From Chitinophagales bacterium (GTDB taxonomy: Bacteria > Bacteroidota > Bacteroidia > Chitinophagales > UBA10324): DNA of 64,000 nucleotides. The DNA is taken from NCBI GenBank assembly GCA_019694975.1, contig JAIBAY010000001.1, forward strand, positions 1 through 64,000, read 5' to 3'. Within the stretch, counting starts at the first letter, position 1; every line of letters starts with the position of its first letter. The translations under genes were made by a program, and so were the position numbers. The notes beneath the pieces are model-generated. The model saw nothing but the letters and a program-made list of their open reading frames with translations. It was not told where the DNA came from and did no database searches. This document shows positions 18,747 to 28,400 of this stretch, in pieces.

Positions 18747-19925
18747 TCAGATTTTTCTGCGCTTCATCTCTTTGCGCAGCAGCAGCAACTCCCTGCTTGT
18801 AGCTCCGGCCACAGATGTATTTTCCTGTGCCCTGCGCATGAGATACGGTACCACATCTTTTACCGGGCCATACGGAACATATTTGGTCACATTATAACCG
18901 GCATGGGCGAGGTTGAAAGTGATGTTATCGCTCATGCCATATAACTGGGAGAAATGAAGATGCGGATGTGAGGGGGTAATACCTTTTTCGGAAGCATAGA
19001 CCGCTGCCTGCAAAGCACTATTTTCATTGTGTGAGGCAACGCAGCAACTGACAAAATCCACATGATCTAGGCAATAGCGCACCGCTGCATCAAAGTCACG
19101 GTCACTGGCCGCCTTATCAGGCTGAATGGGTGAAAGGTAATTCATTTCAGCAGCTCTCCTGCGTTCTCTTCCCATGTAAGCGCCACGTACCAGCTTCAGT
19201 GCATAAACAAAATTACCGGCCTTCGCCTTTTCCAGCGAATCTCTGAGAAACTGCAACCGGTCAACCCGGTACATCTGCAATGTGTTATAGACAATGGCTT
19301 TTTCTTTATTGTAAAACGACATCATCTCCATGGCCAGGTCATCCACCGGTTGCTGAATCCAGGTTTCTTCAGCATCCATCATCACACCAATTCCGGCATC
19401 ATGCGCTGCCTTGCAGATTTTATGTATCCGGCCCTTTACCCGGTTCCAGGCAAGCGTTTCAGCATCTGAAAGGCCGGCACCTGCATGCAGTTTTTCCAGC
19501 AAACCAAATGCGGCAATGCCGGTAATTTTAATACTGATGAAAGGAATATGACTGTTCTCTCTGGCATAAGCAATGGCTTTGAGAAACTCGCCAACGGCAA
19601 TATCAAACTCTTCATCGGTTTCCTTTGATTCTACTCCATAGTCAAGAATGGTTTCAACATGAAAAGCGGATAGCTTGCCGGTGACGGCAGAACATTCGGA
19701 CAGTGTTTCTCCGCCGCAGAAATGTTCGAAGATGGTGGATTTCACCAAACCATGAATCGGCAGGTGCATTTTGAAAGCCAGTGGTGTGGCACGCGTACCG
19801 ATTTTTACCAGCCAGTTTTGATTCATGAGTGAAAAAAGCCAGTATGATTTTTTCAGCTCTTTGTCTGATTTGTAGGAAAACGCGATTTCCGTGTTTTCGA
19901 ATGAAAGTGCAGTTGTTGGAGGCAT
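18747..19925 (-). CDS. Proline dehydrogenase
   Basis: A 392-residue single-domain PRODH that oxidises proline to pyrroline-5-carboxylate with FAD at the inner membrane. The TIM-barrel features are MMDAEETWIQQPVDDL, the flavin-binding YALKLVRGAYMGRERRRAAE strand with the substrate-binding Arg pair near its end, and VASHNENS. No P5C dehydrogenase is fused or adjacent; the ALDH at 29108 is of the ALDH7 type. The frame stays open 53 codons upstream, but that part is low-complexity and lies over a tandem repeat. ATG 19925 is chosen because an exact TACATTTG box ends 4 nt before it, which implies a leaderless mRNA. Confidence 0.9.
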   Translation of the reverse strand: MPPTTALSFENTEIAFSYKSDKELKKSYWLFSLMNQNWLVKIGTRATPLAFKMHLPIHGLVKSTIFEHFCGGETLSECSAVTGKLSAFHVETILDYGVESKETDEEFDIAVGEFLKAIAYARENSHIPFISIKITGIAAFGLLEKLHAGAGLSDAETLAWNRVKGRIHKICKAAHDAGIGVMMDAEETWIQQPVDDLAMEMMSFYNKEKAIVYNTLQMYRVDRLQFLRDSLEKAKAGNFVYALKLVRGAYMGRERRRAAEMNYLSPIQPDKAASDRDFDAAVRYCLDHVDFVSCCVASHNENSALQAAVYASEKGITPSHPHLHFSQLYGMSDNITFNLAHAGYNVTKYVPYGPVKDVVPYLMRRAQENTSVAGATSRELLLLRKEMKRRKI

Positions 19926-19929
19926 GAAG

Positions 19930-19937
19930 CAAATGTA
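19930..19937 (-). promoter_or_regulatory. -7 box of proline dehydrogenase (leaderless spacing)
   Basis: An exact TACATTTG on the minus strand with 4 nt between its last base and ATG 19925. The transcript would begin at or within a base or two of the start codon. Confidence 0.6.
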
Positions 19938-19957
19938 AGGAATGAGGTTGTAAGGAG

Positions 19958-20105
19958 GTATGACGGGATGAAATATGTATGGGAGGTGCGGCGATGAAGG
20001 AAGATAGTAGTCATTGTGAAGAAGGTACTTACAGCATGACGGCATGTGATAGAGGTGAAGGAGTTGCCTGCGGTATGACGGCATGTGGTGGAGGTGAGGG
20101 AATTT
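19958..20105. repeat. Degenerate 38-39-bp tandem repeat
   Basis: Two clear units begin ATGACGGCATGTGATAGAGG at 20036 and ATGACGGCATGTGGTGGAGG at 20075, so the period is 39. A third, weaker unit starts at 19960 (ATGACGGGATG), two periods upstream. The repeat lies in the divergent gap between proline dehydrogenase and DUF1761. Confidence 0.55.
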
Positions 20106-20182
20106 GAGACAAGAGGCATTGTTAATGTGCTGTTAACTTCACCGCTTTTAAGAACTTTTGCTACTTTGGTCAAAAAAAAGAA

Positions 20183-20608
20183 ATGAAAAACGCAGTACTT
20201 CATTTGAACTGGCCCATGGTGTTGGCCGCTACTGTAGCGTACTTTGCAATCGGTGCTGTTTGGTATACCGTGCTCTTCGGTAAATACTGGGCGCGTGCGC
20301 ATAAAATGGATATGAATGACCGGAGCGGAATGGCCAGGTACATGATTATCGGCTTTGCCCTCACCTTCCTGATTGTTACCTGCACGGGTTTGCTGCTGAA
20401 CTCCATTCGCTGCAAAGAACAGATGGATTGCTTTATGAGGAGTTATGTGCTGATCAGCGGATTTGTGGTGGGATTTGTTGGTATTGCATTGAATTATGGC
20501 AAGAAACCCCTTGGTGTCTGGTTTGTAGATATCGGTTACCACCTGGTAGGAATTTTTGTTGCTGCCATGATTCTTGCCAAGTGGGGAATGACTTCCGGCA
20601 GCATGTGA
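20183..20608 (+). CDS. DUF1761 family membrane protein
   Basis: A 141-residue integral membrane protein with four predicted helices (about 8-28, 50-70, 84-104, 115-135). The N-terminal helix carries the family's conserved Asn-Trp and GAVWYTVLFGKYWA segment, which is followed by a short cytosolic loop. Function is unknown. The start codon follows a TACTTTG box by about 20 nt, and the gene ends in a strong terminator (20645-20678), so it is a single-gene unit. Confidence 0.85.
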   Translation: MKNAVLHLNWPMVLAATVAYFAIGAVWYTVLFGKYWARAHKMDMNDRSGMARYMIIGFALTFLIVTCTGLLLNSIRCKEQMDCFMRSYVLISGFVVGFVGIALNYGKKPLGVWFVDIGYHLVGIFVAAMILAKWGMTSGSM

Positions 20609-20644
20609 TTTTTTCCTAAGCCTTTCAATACATAAAAAGTCAAC

Positions 20645-20678
20645 CCTTTCAGCACGCTTGTGCTGAAAGGTTTTTTTT
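20645..20678 (+). terminator. Strong terminator after DUF1761
   Basis: A perfect 11-bp stem (CCTTTCAGCAC at 20645-20655, GTGCTGAAAGG at 20660-20670) with a 4-nt loop and eight T. It lies 2 nt beyond the rmuC stop codon and could also stop rmuC transcripts in the opposite direction, though without a clean T tract there. Confidence 0.92.
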
Positions 20679-20680
20679 GC

Positions 20681-21982
20681 TTAAGCGTCGGCCGACTGAA
20701 TCATCTGAGCCGGTAAATTTTTTGCCGGCTTCAGGCCTAATGTTTTCATTTTTTCAGCCCTGCGAATCAGGTTGCCCGAACCGGAATGCAATTTATGCAC
20801 GGCATCATCATGATATTTCCTGGCCTCTTCCAGTTTTTGTCCTGTCATCAGCATGTCTTCCACAAATCCAACGAGTTTTTCATAGAGTGCAGCGCCCTGC
20901 CGTGCGATTTCTTCGGCATTCCTGTTTTGATATGTTTGTTTCCACATGCCTGCAACGGTTTTCAGATTGGCCCAAACCGTTGTCGGGCTTACGATGGCAA
21001 TATTGCGTTCCCATGCATACTGAAAGATAGCTGCATCAGCCTGCACGGCAGCGCTGAAGGCGGCTTCACTCCAAAGGAACAGGAACACAAAATCAGGCAC
21101 CTGCAACCCGTCAGCAGTATGGTAATTCTTCTCACTTAAAAGCCGGATATGATTTTTAACCGACAGCACGTGCTGCCTGACATAATGCGACCGGGCTGTT
21201 TCGTCAGTCGCATGCATGGCCTGTTCATATGCAGTTAAAGAAACCTTTGCATCAATAATCAGGTGTCTGCCGTCGGGAAGAAATATCACAGCGTCCGGTT
21301 GAATGGCACGTCCATCAGCATTTTTCGTTGCATGCTGCAATGTATAATCACGGCCTTTGCCGAGGCCTGACTGTTCGAGAATTCTTTCCAAAATCAGTTC
21401 GCCCCAGTTGCCTTGCAACTTCTGATCACCTTTGAGGGCTTTGGCCAGGTTACCGGCTTCCTCCGACAACTGCCTGTTCAATTCAAACAATCCCCTGATC
21501 TCTGTTTTCAGGCTGACCTTCTCCCGCAACTCCCGGTCATAGGTCTCTTCCACCTTCTTCTCAAAATTCCTGATTTTCTCACCGAGCGGTAAAAGCAGAT
21601 CGTGCAGATTGCTTTTATTCTGTTCGGTGAATCTCGCAGATTTTTCTTCCAAAATTTCATTCGCCAGGTTGCGGAAAGCAACCGTCAGTCTTTGTTGTGC
21701 TGCTTCAGCTTCCGACTGTTGCATGGCGATCTTTTGGGTGAGATGCTCTACTGCTGAATCTGACCTGGAAAGGTCGGCAATCAGCAAATGAATGGCTTTC
21801 TCCTTTTCGCGTATGGTCGATTCCAATTGCTGACGGTATTGTACCTGTTCCGCATTTCTGTTTTCGGCGATATTTTTTTGCAGTGCCATAGAAGCCAGTT
21901 GATGGGCAGTAGTAAACCTGGCTGCGAGGTAGCCCAGGAGGCATCCAACTGAAACAGCGAGTGTGATGATCAGTATTTCCAT
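20681..21982 (-). CDS. rmuC: RmuC family DNA recombination protein
   Basis: 433 residues. An N-terminal membrane anchor (about 2-22) is followed by a long coiled coil (about 35-190). The C-terminal PD-(D/E)xK-like nuclease domain shows IQPDAVIFLPDG and HLIIDAKVSL, which supply the Asp and the DxK catalytic residues. E. coli RmuC limits inversions at short inverted repeats; its substrate is not established. The frame opens 24 codons earlier, but the membrane anchor makes ATG 21982 (MEILIITLAVSVG) the natural start. Confidence 0.92.
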   Translation of the reverse strand: MEILIITLAVSVGCLLGYLAARFTTAHQLASMALQKNIAENRNAEQVQYRQQLESTIREKEKAIHLLIADLSRSDSAVEHLTQKIAMQQSEAEAAQQRLTVAFRNLANEILEEKSARFTEQNKSNLHDLLLPLGEKIRNFEKKVEETYDRELREKVSLKTEIRGLFELNRQLSEEAGNLAKALKGDQKLQGNWGELILERILEQSGLGKGRDYTLQHATKNADGRAIQPDAVIFLPDGRHLIIDAKVSLTAYEQAMHATDETARSHYVRQHVLSVKNHIRLLSEKNYHTADGLQVPDFVFLFLWSEAAFSAAVQADAAIFQYAWERNIAIVSPTTVWANLKTVAGMWKQTYQNRNAEEIARQGAALYEKLVGFVEDMLMTGQKLEEARKYHDDAVHKLHSGSGNLIRRAEKMKTLGLKPAKNLPAQMIQSADA

Positions 21983-22116
21983 AGATGTATTCGGTTTTGT
22001 GAGAAGAAACAGCAGATCAGTCCAATGATGGATGACTATCAGGAAATGGTGCATTAAGAAGACAGCATGACCTTACAACTGTCAATGACAGCATATTAAA
22101 CGCAGCAATCATGATT

Positions 22117-22848
22117 TCAGGTATTCCAGATCTGCCAGCTTTTCTCAGCCTGCAGTTGCAGCATCTCCAGGCCATTCTTTATATTGGCCTGTTGCAATTT
22201 TCCCCGTTGAAGGAACAGGGTTTCTTCCGGGTTGTAAACCAGGTCGAATAATATATGAGCAGGTGTGATCTTTTCATAAGGAATATCCGGAGCCGCATCT
22301 ACGTTGGGATACATGCCGGCCGGCGTGGTATTCACAATTATTTTGCTCCGGCTGATCTGATTGCCTGCTTCCGCATAACTGATTTCCCCGGGATGAGCTG
22401 GGTTGCGTGAAACAAACTGATAACTGATTCCCATCTTTCTGAAACTCCATGCAACTGCCTTGGAACTGCCGCCTGTGCCCAATATCAAAGCGTGATGATG
22501 TTGCGTTTCGAGCATTGGTGTGATGGAATGCATAAAGCCATAGACATCTGTATTATACCCTTTCATCCTTCCTCCGGCAATCCTGATTGTGTTGACGGCA
22601 CCGATTTCACGCGCTGTATCATCCAGTTCATGCAGGTATTGCATCACAGATTCTTTATAGGGAATGGTGACATTCAACCCCACCAGTGTTTTTTCAGATT
22701 GCAGCAACGCAGGAAATTCATCGATTGCGCTCATCGGATAATTTTCATATACACAATCCGCGATATGCTCTCGCTCAAACTTGCCGCTGAAATATTTTTT
22801 AGAAAAGGAATGGGTAAGCGGATAACCGATGAGACCGTAGTGTTTCAA
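22117..22848 (-). CDS. aroE: Shikimate dehydrogenase
   Basis: A 243-residue AroE that reduces 3-dehydroshikimate to shikimate with NADPH. The catalytic pair is K65 (TIPYKESV) and D101 (GYNTDVYGF). THSFSKKYF binds the substrate, ILGTGGSSKAVAWS is the nucleotide-binding glycine loop, and NTTPAGMYP is conserved. The only start that preserves the conserved N-terminus KHYGLIGYPLTHSFS is TTG at 22848. It follows comA and the TPR gene on the same strand after a 173-bp gap filled with heptamer repeats. Confidence 0.93.
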   Translation of the reverse strand: MKHYGLIGYPLTHSFSKKYFSGKFEREHIADCVYENYPMSAIDEFPALLQSEKTLVGLNVTIPYKESVMQYLHELDDTAREIGAVNTIRIAGGRMKGYNTDVYGFMHSITPMLETQHHHALILGTGGSSKAVAWSFRKMGISYQFVSRNPAHPGEISYAEAGNQISRSKIIVNTTPAGMYPNVDAAPDIPYEKITPAHILFDLVYNPEETLFLQRGKLQQANIKNGLEMLQLQAEKSWQIWNT

Positions 22849-22862
22849 GGTGGCGGGGAATA

Positions 22863-22990
22863 AGTCGTTAGTCGAGAGTCGATATTTGGAAGTAGTCTAT
22901 TGGCTAGTATTATCCTATGAAGAAGTTGTCAAGAGAAATCAGGTATCAATGCAGAATTTCTACTATTGACTATTGACCATTGACTCCTGA
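22863..22990. repeat. Intergenic heptanucleotide repeats
   Basis: Two runs of 7-bp units lie between aroE and comA. The first is AGTCGTT, AGTCGAG, AGTCGAT at 22863-22883. The second is CTATTGA, CTATTGA, CCATTGA, CTCCTGA at 22963-22990. The phase is exact within each run. A similar run is at 5544-5564. Confidence 0.6.
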
Positions 22991-23021
22991 TCCTTAAGCG
23001 CAGCCAGTCGCATTGATCTAA

Positions 23022-23786
23022 TCACTTCTTATTCAGAAAATACACCATCGTATCTCCTCTCAGGCCAACCCGCAGCGTCTCTAAAGGAATAACTTCATTG
23101 GCAGGAATATTACCAAGGTTCACATCAGTGCCGACCAGTTTGATAAAAAATACCTGTTGCGCTTTGTTGGGTGCTTCCCATAAAATTTTCTCCACCGGAA
23201 TCTGCGTCAGAATTTCATCCACCAACCCTTCCCGTACTTCACCTGTTCCGCGATAGATGCCAACATTACCACCTTCCCTGGCTTCTGCAATCACCTTCCA
23301 TGCACCGGCCTCAATTTCTTCCTTCATCAGTTGAATCCATTTATAAGGTGGGATGATCTTCTCGGCGTCTTTAGATCCCACTTCCGACAGCACTACCCTG
23401 CTCTTGGCAAGCGTGCGAATAAGGTTGCATTTAATATCATGCGGAATTTCCAGCGAGCCATCGGACACTTCTGCATACTCAATTCCATACTTGTCCAGTA
23501 TTTTCTGATATTCATCGAAAGCATCATGGGCATAGAACCATTCCATCAGGCTGCCGCCGAAATAAACCGGAATTTTCGCCTCCTTGTAAACGGCAAGTTT
23601 TTCTTTCAGGTTGGGCGTAACAGCGGATGTGCCGAATCCCAGTTTCACGAGGTCAACATAAGGACCTGCAATTGAAAGAAAATTTTCCACTTCACGGGCA
23701 CTTAAACCCTTATCCATTACCATGGTAAGACCATTACTGCGCGGCTTCGTGGCACGGGCAGGCAACCTGTCTAACAAAAATTGCAT
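23022..23786 (-). CDS. Phosphosulfolactate synthase (ComA) family protein
   Basis: 254 residues of the ComA TIM-barrel family, which adds sulfite to phosphoenolpyruvate to give (2R)-phospho-3-sulfolactate. Family motifs visible are GLTMVMDKGLS, DLVKLGFGTSAV, PVYFGGSLMEWF, EVSDGSLEIPHD and EVGSKDAEKI. ComA was defined in methanogens as the first step of coenzyme M synthesis, which this organism is not expected to need. A link to sulfonate (sulfolactate or cysteate) or sulfonolipid metabolism is a hypothesis. It ends the TPR-comA pair (6-bp gap), with aroE further downstream. Confidence 0.85.
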   Translation of the reverse strand: MQFLLDRLPARATKPRSNGLTMVMDKGLSAREVENFLSIAGPYVDLVKLGFGTSAVTPNLKEKLAVYKEAKIPVYFGGSLMEWFYAHDAFDEYQKILDKYGIEYAEVSDGSLEIPHDIKCNLIRTLAKSRVVLSEVGSKDAEKIIPPYKWIQLMKEEIEAGAWKVIAEAREGGNVGIYRGTGEVREGLVDEILTQIPVEKILWEAPNKAQQVFFIKLVGTDVNLGNIPANEVIPLETLRVGLRGDTMVYFLNKK

Positions 23787-23792
23787 AGGTGA

Positions 23793-25211
23793 TTATTTAT
23801 ACTGTTCCACTATAGAAGAAACCACAGCGTCTTCCCTTAAATCAGGCGCGAATTTATACAACAATTTATGTTTTGAATAATGAGCGCTCAATCCCTCTTC
23901 CAGCCAGGCCAGCGCTTCGCGCCGTTCACCCACCCTCAGGAGGCATACCGAACGCAAGAAAGCATAAGAAGCCACAGGGCCTTTTTCCAGTGCTGCAAAA
24001 TCCATCAATTGCATGGCATCTTCATAACACTCCAGGTCAATAAGGTAACCTACGAGTTTTTCATAATCGCTCTTGCGTTTGTAACGCTGATTGAGCGCCA
24101 TCACTGACTGGCAGGCAAAGATGAATGGATCAATCTCGCCCAGGTTATAAAATCCCTGCGCCATACCCATCAGGTAATTGATATTGTCCGGCATCAGGCG
24201 CAATGCCTTTTTATAAAAGTGTACTGCATTAGTCCATGCTTTTTCTTTTCGGAATGTTTCACCGATACGGAAAAAAGCATCGCAGTATTTCGGATCCACG
24301 GAAATGGCTTTGCGGTAATAGCTGCGTGATTTGCCGTACTCTCTCAGCTTTTCATAGCAGATACCGATGGAATAATAAAGTTCTTCATAAGGCTTGGAGA
24401 ATTCAATGGCCTTCTGAAACTGCTCAATCGCCTTAGTATATTGTTTCAGCTTATAGTAAGCTTCTCCGCAATCGCGGTAAGCGAGGTCGCAGGATTCGTT
24501 GATGACGGTCACGAATTCATACGCTTCTATTGCTTTTTCAAACAGCCCTGTATCAAAATATGCATGTCCCAGGTTGTGCCATGCAAGGTAACTGTAAGGA
24601 TTGTTGTCGATAATCGTGTTATGCAGTGTGATGCTTTCTTCATGCCTGCCCGCCAGTTCCACACAATACCACATCCTGCTCAGGGCTTCTTCATTCTCCT
24701 GGTTGATTTCCAGCACTTTTTTCAGGCAATCAAAAACTGCATCGTACCGGTCCCAGTCTTCATAAGCATCTGCCATTTCGAGATACAGCTCTTCACGGTC
24801 TGCCGCATCACAGATACGGATGGCAGCTTCCAGCATATCCACGGCATGCTGATGCTGATTACGTTCGAGGTAGATATCGGAACGAAGGATATACAAACCG
24901 ATGTCAGACGGATCCATCGCTTCTGCCTGGTCAATCAGTTCGAGCGCTTGCTTGTACTTTTTGAAATAGATAAGAAGGCTTGCCTTTTTCGTGAAAAACC
25001 ATGGCGAATAAGGATGTTGTGCAATGGCAACATCCATTACATGAATGGCTTTCTTCCATTGCTCCTTCTGTTCATAGAAATTAACTATTTGCTCAAACGT
25101 ACTTACATCAAAAAAACAGGCGTCCTGGTTGCGAACCATTTCTTCGAACCGGTCGACGGATGTCCGTATATCAACGGGCAATGACTCATCAGATTCTCTA
25201 TCTTCCATCAT
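23793..25211 (-). CDS. Tetratricopeptide repeat protein
   Basis: About 472 residues made of roughly eleven TPR units from residue 50 to 430, with no signal peptide or membrane helix, so cytosolic. Clear units include YLAWHNLGHAYFDTGLFEKA, LAYRDCGEAYYKLKQYTKA and CDAFFRIGETFRKEKAWTNA. The N-terminus is acidic. It probably acts as a protein-interaction scaffold. The comA gene begins 6 bp downstream, so the two are co-transcribed. The start is one of two consecutive ATG codons at 25211 and 25208; the GTG at 25214 is less likely. Confidence 0.85.
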   Translation of the reverse strand: MMEDRESDESLPVDIRTSVDRFEEMVRNQDACFFDVSTFEQIVNFYEQKEQWKKAIHVMDVAIAQHPYSPWFFTKKASLLIYFKKYKQALELIDQAEAMDPSDIGLYILRSDIYLERNQHQHAVDMLEAAIRICDAADREELYLEMADAYEDWDRYDAVFDCLKKVLEINQENEEALSRMWYCVELAGRHEESITLHNTIIDNNPYSYLAWHNLGHAYFDTGLFEKAIEAYEFVTVINESCDLAYRDCGEAYYKLKQYTKAIEQFQKAIEFSKPYEELYYSIGICYEKLREYGKSRSYYRKAISVDPKYCDAFFRIGETFRKEKAWTNAVHFYKKALRLMPDNINYLMGMAQGFYNLGEIDPFIFACQSVMALNQRYKRKSDYEKLVGYLIDLECYEDAMQLMDFAALEKGPVASYAFLRSVCLLRVGERREALAWLEEGLSAHYSKHKLLYKFAPDLREDAVVSSIVEQYK

Positions 25212-25414
25212 CACTGATTTAACGGCCCGTACCGGGCATGAGGCTAATTTACAAAAAACAAAACACGACCCTCTTCATCTTTTCCACAGCGGCAAAGTTG
25301 AAACAAATTTCATTAACGGTCTTTACAGAAAAGATTTTAGTAAGAATTGCTTTCATAATGATTCAGCATAACCGATGTTTGTGTGCAGTCCGCAAAAAGG
25401 AATGTATACTGACT

Positions 25415-28400
25415 ATGACCTGCAGCCGGATTAAAATATTTTTCTTGCCTGTGCTTTTATGCAGTTGCCTTTTCGGTTTTGCAGCGACTGCTGATTCTGC
25501 CTGGCAACAGCAGGTGAATTACCGGATTGATGTGACACTCGATGACAGCCAGCATAATTTAACAGGCAACATCACTATTGAATATATCAATCATTCACCT
25601 GATACCCTCCACTTTATCTGGTTTCATCTTTGGCCAAACGCCTATAAAAACAATAACACCGCTTTCGCAAAGCAGGAATTGGAAAATGGCAGCACTGAGT
25701 TTTACTATGCGCCGCCTTCTGACCGTGGTTATATTGATCAACTCGATTTCAGGATTGACGGTCACACCGCAGCAACAACCGCTGACCCTCTTCACGAAGA
25801 CATTACTAAGCTTCTATTGCCTGCACCGTTGTTGCCGGACAGCAGCATCACCATTACCACACCTTTTCATATAAAAATTCCGAAAACTTTTTCACGCTTT
25901 GGCCATGTCGGCCAGTCATACCAGGTAACACAATGGTATCCGAAACCGGCAGTGTATGACCGTTACGGATGGCATCAGATGCCCTACCTTGACCAGGGTG
26001 AGTTTTATTCGGAATTCGGTTCCTTCCGGGTTTCCATCACACTGCCTGAAAATTATGTGGTGGGCGCAACGGGCACATTACTCAATGATGCGGAAAACAA
26101 ATGGCTTGATTCATTGGCAGCAGCAAACAGGATCCAATTTGAGGACGGGAAGCAAGGCATTGCCGAACAGCCCGCTTCACCTTTTGCCGGCGATAAGCCA
26201 CAAAACAACTTTCCGGCTTCTTCACCTGCAACAAAGACGCTGCTTTACATAGCAGATCATGTGCACGACTTCGCCTGGTTTGCCGATAAACGATACCATG
26301 TGATGAAAAGCAAGGTAATGCTGCCCGGAAAAAATACACCCGTCACCACATGGGCGTTATTTCTTGATCAGCATGCAGCACAGTGGAAGCATGCCATTCA
26401 TTTTGTTGATTCATCGGTACTCTATTATTCGAAGTGGATAGGTGACTATCCTTACCCGCAGGCCACGGCAGTAGAAGGCGCACTACAGGCCGGCGACGGA
26501 ATGGAATATCCCATGATTACGGTAGTGAGCGGCGGCTTCGGCACCAAAAAATCACTGGAGACCGTGATTGCCCATGAAGTAGGCCATAATTGGTTGTATG
26601 GCATTCTTGCTTTCAATGAACGCGAACATCCGTGGATGGACGAAGGCATCAATTCCTACTATGAAAACAGGTATGTGGAAACAAGGTATCCCCAACAGGG
26701 CCTTGTTCCCAACCTGCTCGCACAACCATTCGATCTCACATCCTACCGGCGCGGCTATCAGAACTACCTGTTGTATGTTTTCCAGGCTTACCGCCATGAA
26801 GATCAGCCCATGGATATTAATGCAGCGGATTTCACGACGCTCAACTACGCAGGCATCGTGTATGCCAAAACCGCGGTGGCGTTTCAATACCTGGCTGCTT
26901 ATTTAGGAATAGAAAATTATGATGCGCTCATGCATCAGTTTTATGAAACATGGGCCTTCCGGCATCCCTACCCGGAAGACCTGCAGCATTTTTTTGAATG
27001 CAACACTCATAAAGAACTGGATTGGTTTTTCAATCAGTCAATAAAAACGGCTGCATACCTCGACTACAAACTGGTATATATCGGCGACACCACCCAAATC
27101 GGCAGCAGCATCTACCGCAAGCTGACGGTCAGGAATAAAGCAGCTGTCAAAGGGCCTTATTCGATTACAGCTTTAAAAAATAACCTGCCGGCTGTTGCAA
27201 TGTGGTATGGCGGTTTTAACGGCAAGATGGAAGTGCTTTTTCCCGATGGAGATTATGATGCCTTCCGTATTGATCAGAACGCAGATATGCCGGAAGTGAA
27301 CAGGAAGAATAACACAGTGCGCACATCCGGCTTGTTACCGAATGCAGAAAAACTGAGGTTGCAATGGTTGGGCAGTTTAGACAATCCGCAACGTACGCAG
27401 CTTTTTTTTACTCCTACTATCGGCTGGAACAATTACGACAAAGCATGGCTTGGCCTTGCATTGTATAATACCTTCCTGCCTGATAAGCCTTTGAGTTTTG
27501 TCGTGATGCCTGCTTATGCCACCGGCAGTAATCAACTGACCGGACTCGGTGAAGTGAACCTGCAACTCTTTCCCGCATCATCTTTATTTCATCGCATCGA
27601 TATCACTTCGTCTGCCAAATCTTTTCACTATGCCGGTGATTCATTTTACGGCGCGGAAGGTAACCGGGAATACCGGTTTATGAAATTCATGCAACAACTG
27701 CAGCTGGGCATACGCAAGAAGACGGCGCGCAGCCTCATAAACCAGGCGATAACTTTCAGAAACATTTACCTGTTAACAGAAATGCCGGAATATTTTACTG
27801 CTACCGATAAATACAATCATCAGTTGTTTAATCAGCTCACTTATGTTTTGCAGCATAAAAGGGCAATACAACCCTTTGCACTTTCCATTTCCCTGGAAGA
27901 AGGAACCAATGAAGGCCATTCCTTTTACCTGAAGTCATCATTTACGGGCGACTACACCTTCACCTATCCCCGCAAGAAAACCGGTTTCCAACTCCGGTTC
28001 TTTGCAGGCGTGATGATCGCATCACCGGAGGAACTCGTAGCGGCGGATTTTCATCTTGGTCCCACCACTGGTACAAAAGATTATCTCTTTGATGAAGTTT
28101 ATTTGGGCAGAACAGAAACCTCCGGATTTTTATCGCAACAGGTGGCGATTACAGAAGGCGGATTCAAGATGCGTACCGATGGAGTGCAACCTGAATTGGG
28201 AAGGTCCGATACATGGATTACGGCGCTCAACGTTAAACTCCCTCTGCCTTTCTTCACACCGCTCTTCGCATTTGGTGATGCCGGCATCGCGCCTGATAAC
28301 ATCAACTTTAAATCATTTCAGTTTGATGCGGGCATTGGTCTGACCCTGGTTCCCGGCATCGTGGAAGTATATTGCCCATTGCTGTTTTCCAACGACATAA

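Noticed and set aside
19926..20084. 53-codon N-terminal extension of proline dehydrogenase
   Set aside because: It lies over a tandem repeat, has low-complexity composition and is upstream of the exact TACATTTG box 4 nt before ATG 19925.
20119..20135. TTAATG-N5-TTAACT upstream of DUF1761, resembling a half Pho box
   Set aside because: Only two units; the next two positions at 11-bp pitch do not match and the distance to the -7 box differs from the two full arrays.
19853..20542. 229-codon minus-strand ORF opposite DUF1761
   Set aside because: It is a shadow of the DUF1761 gene and of the repeat region, with no family features.
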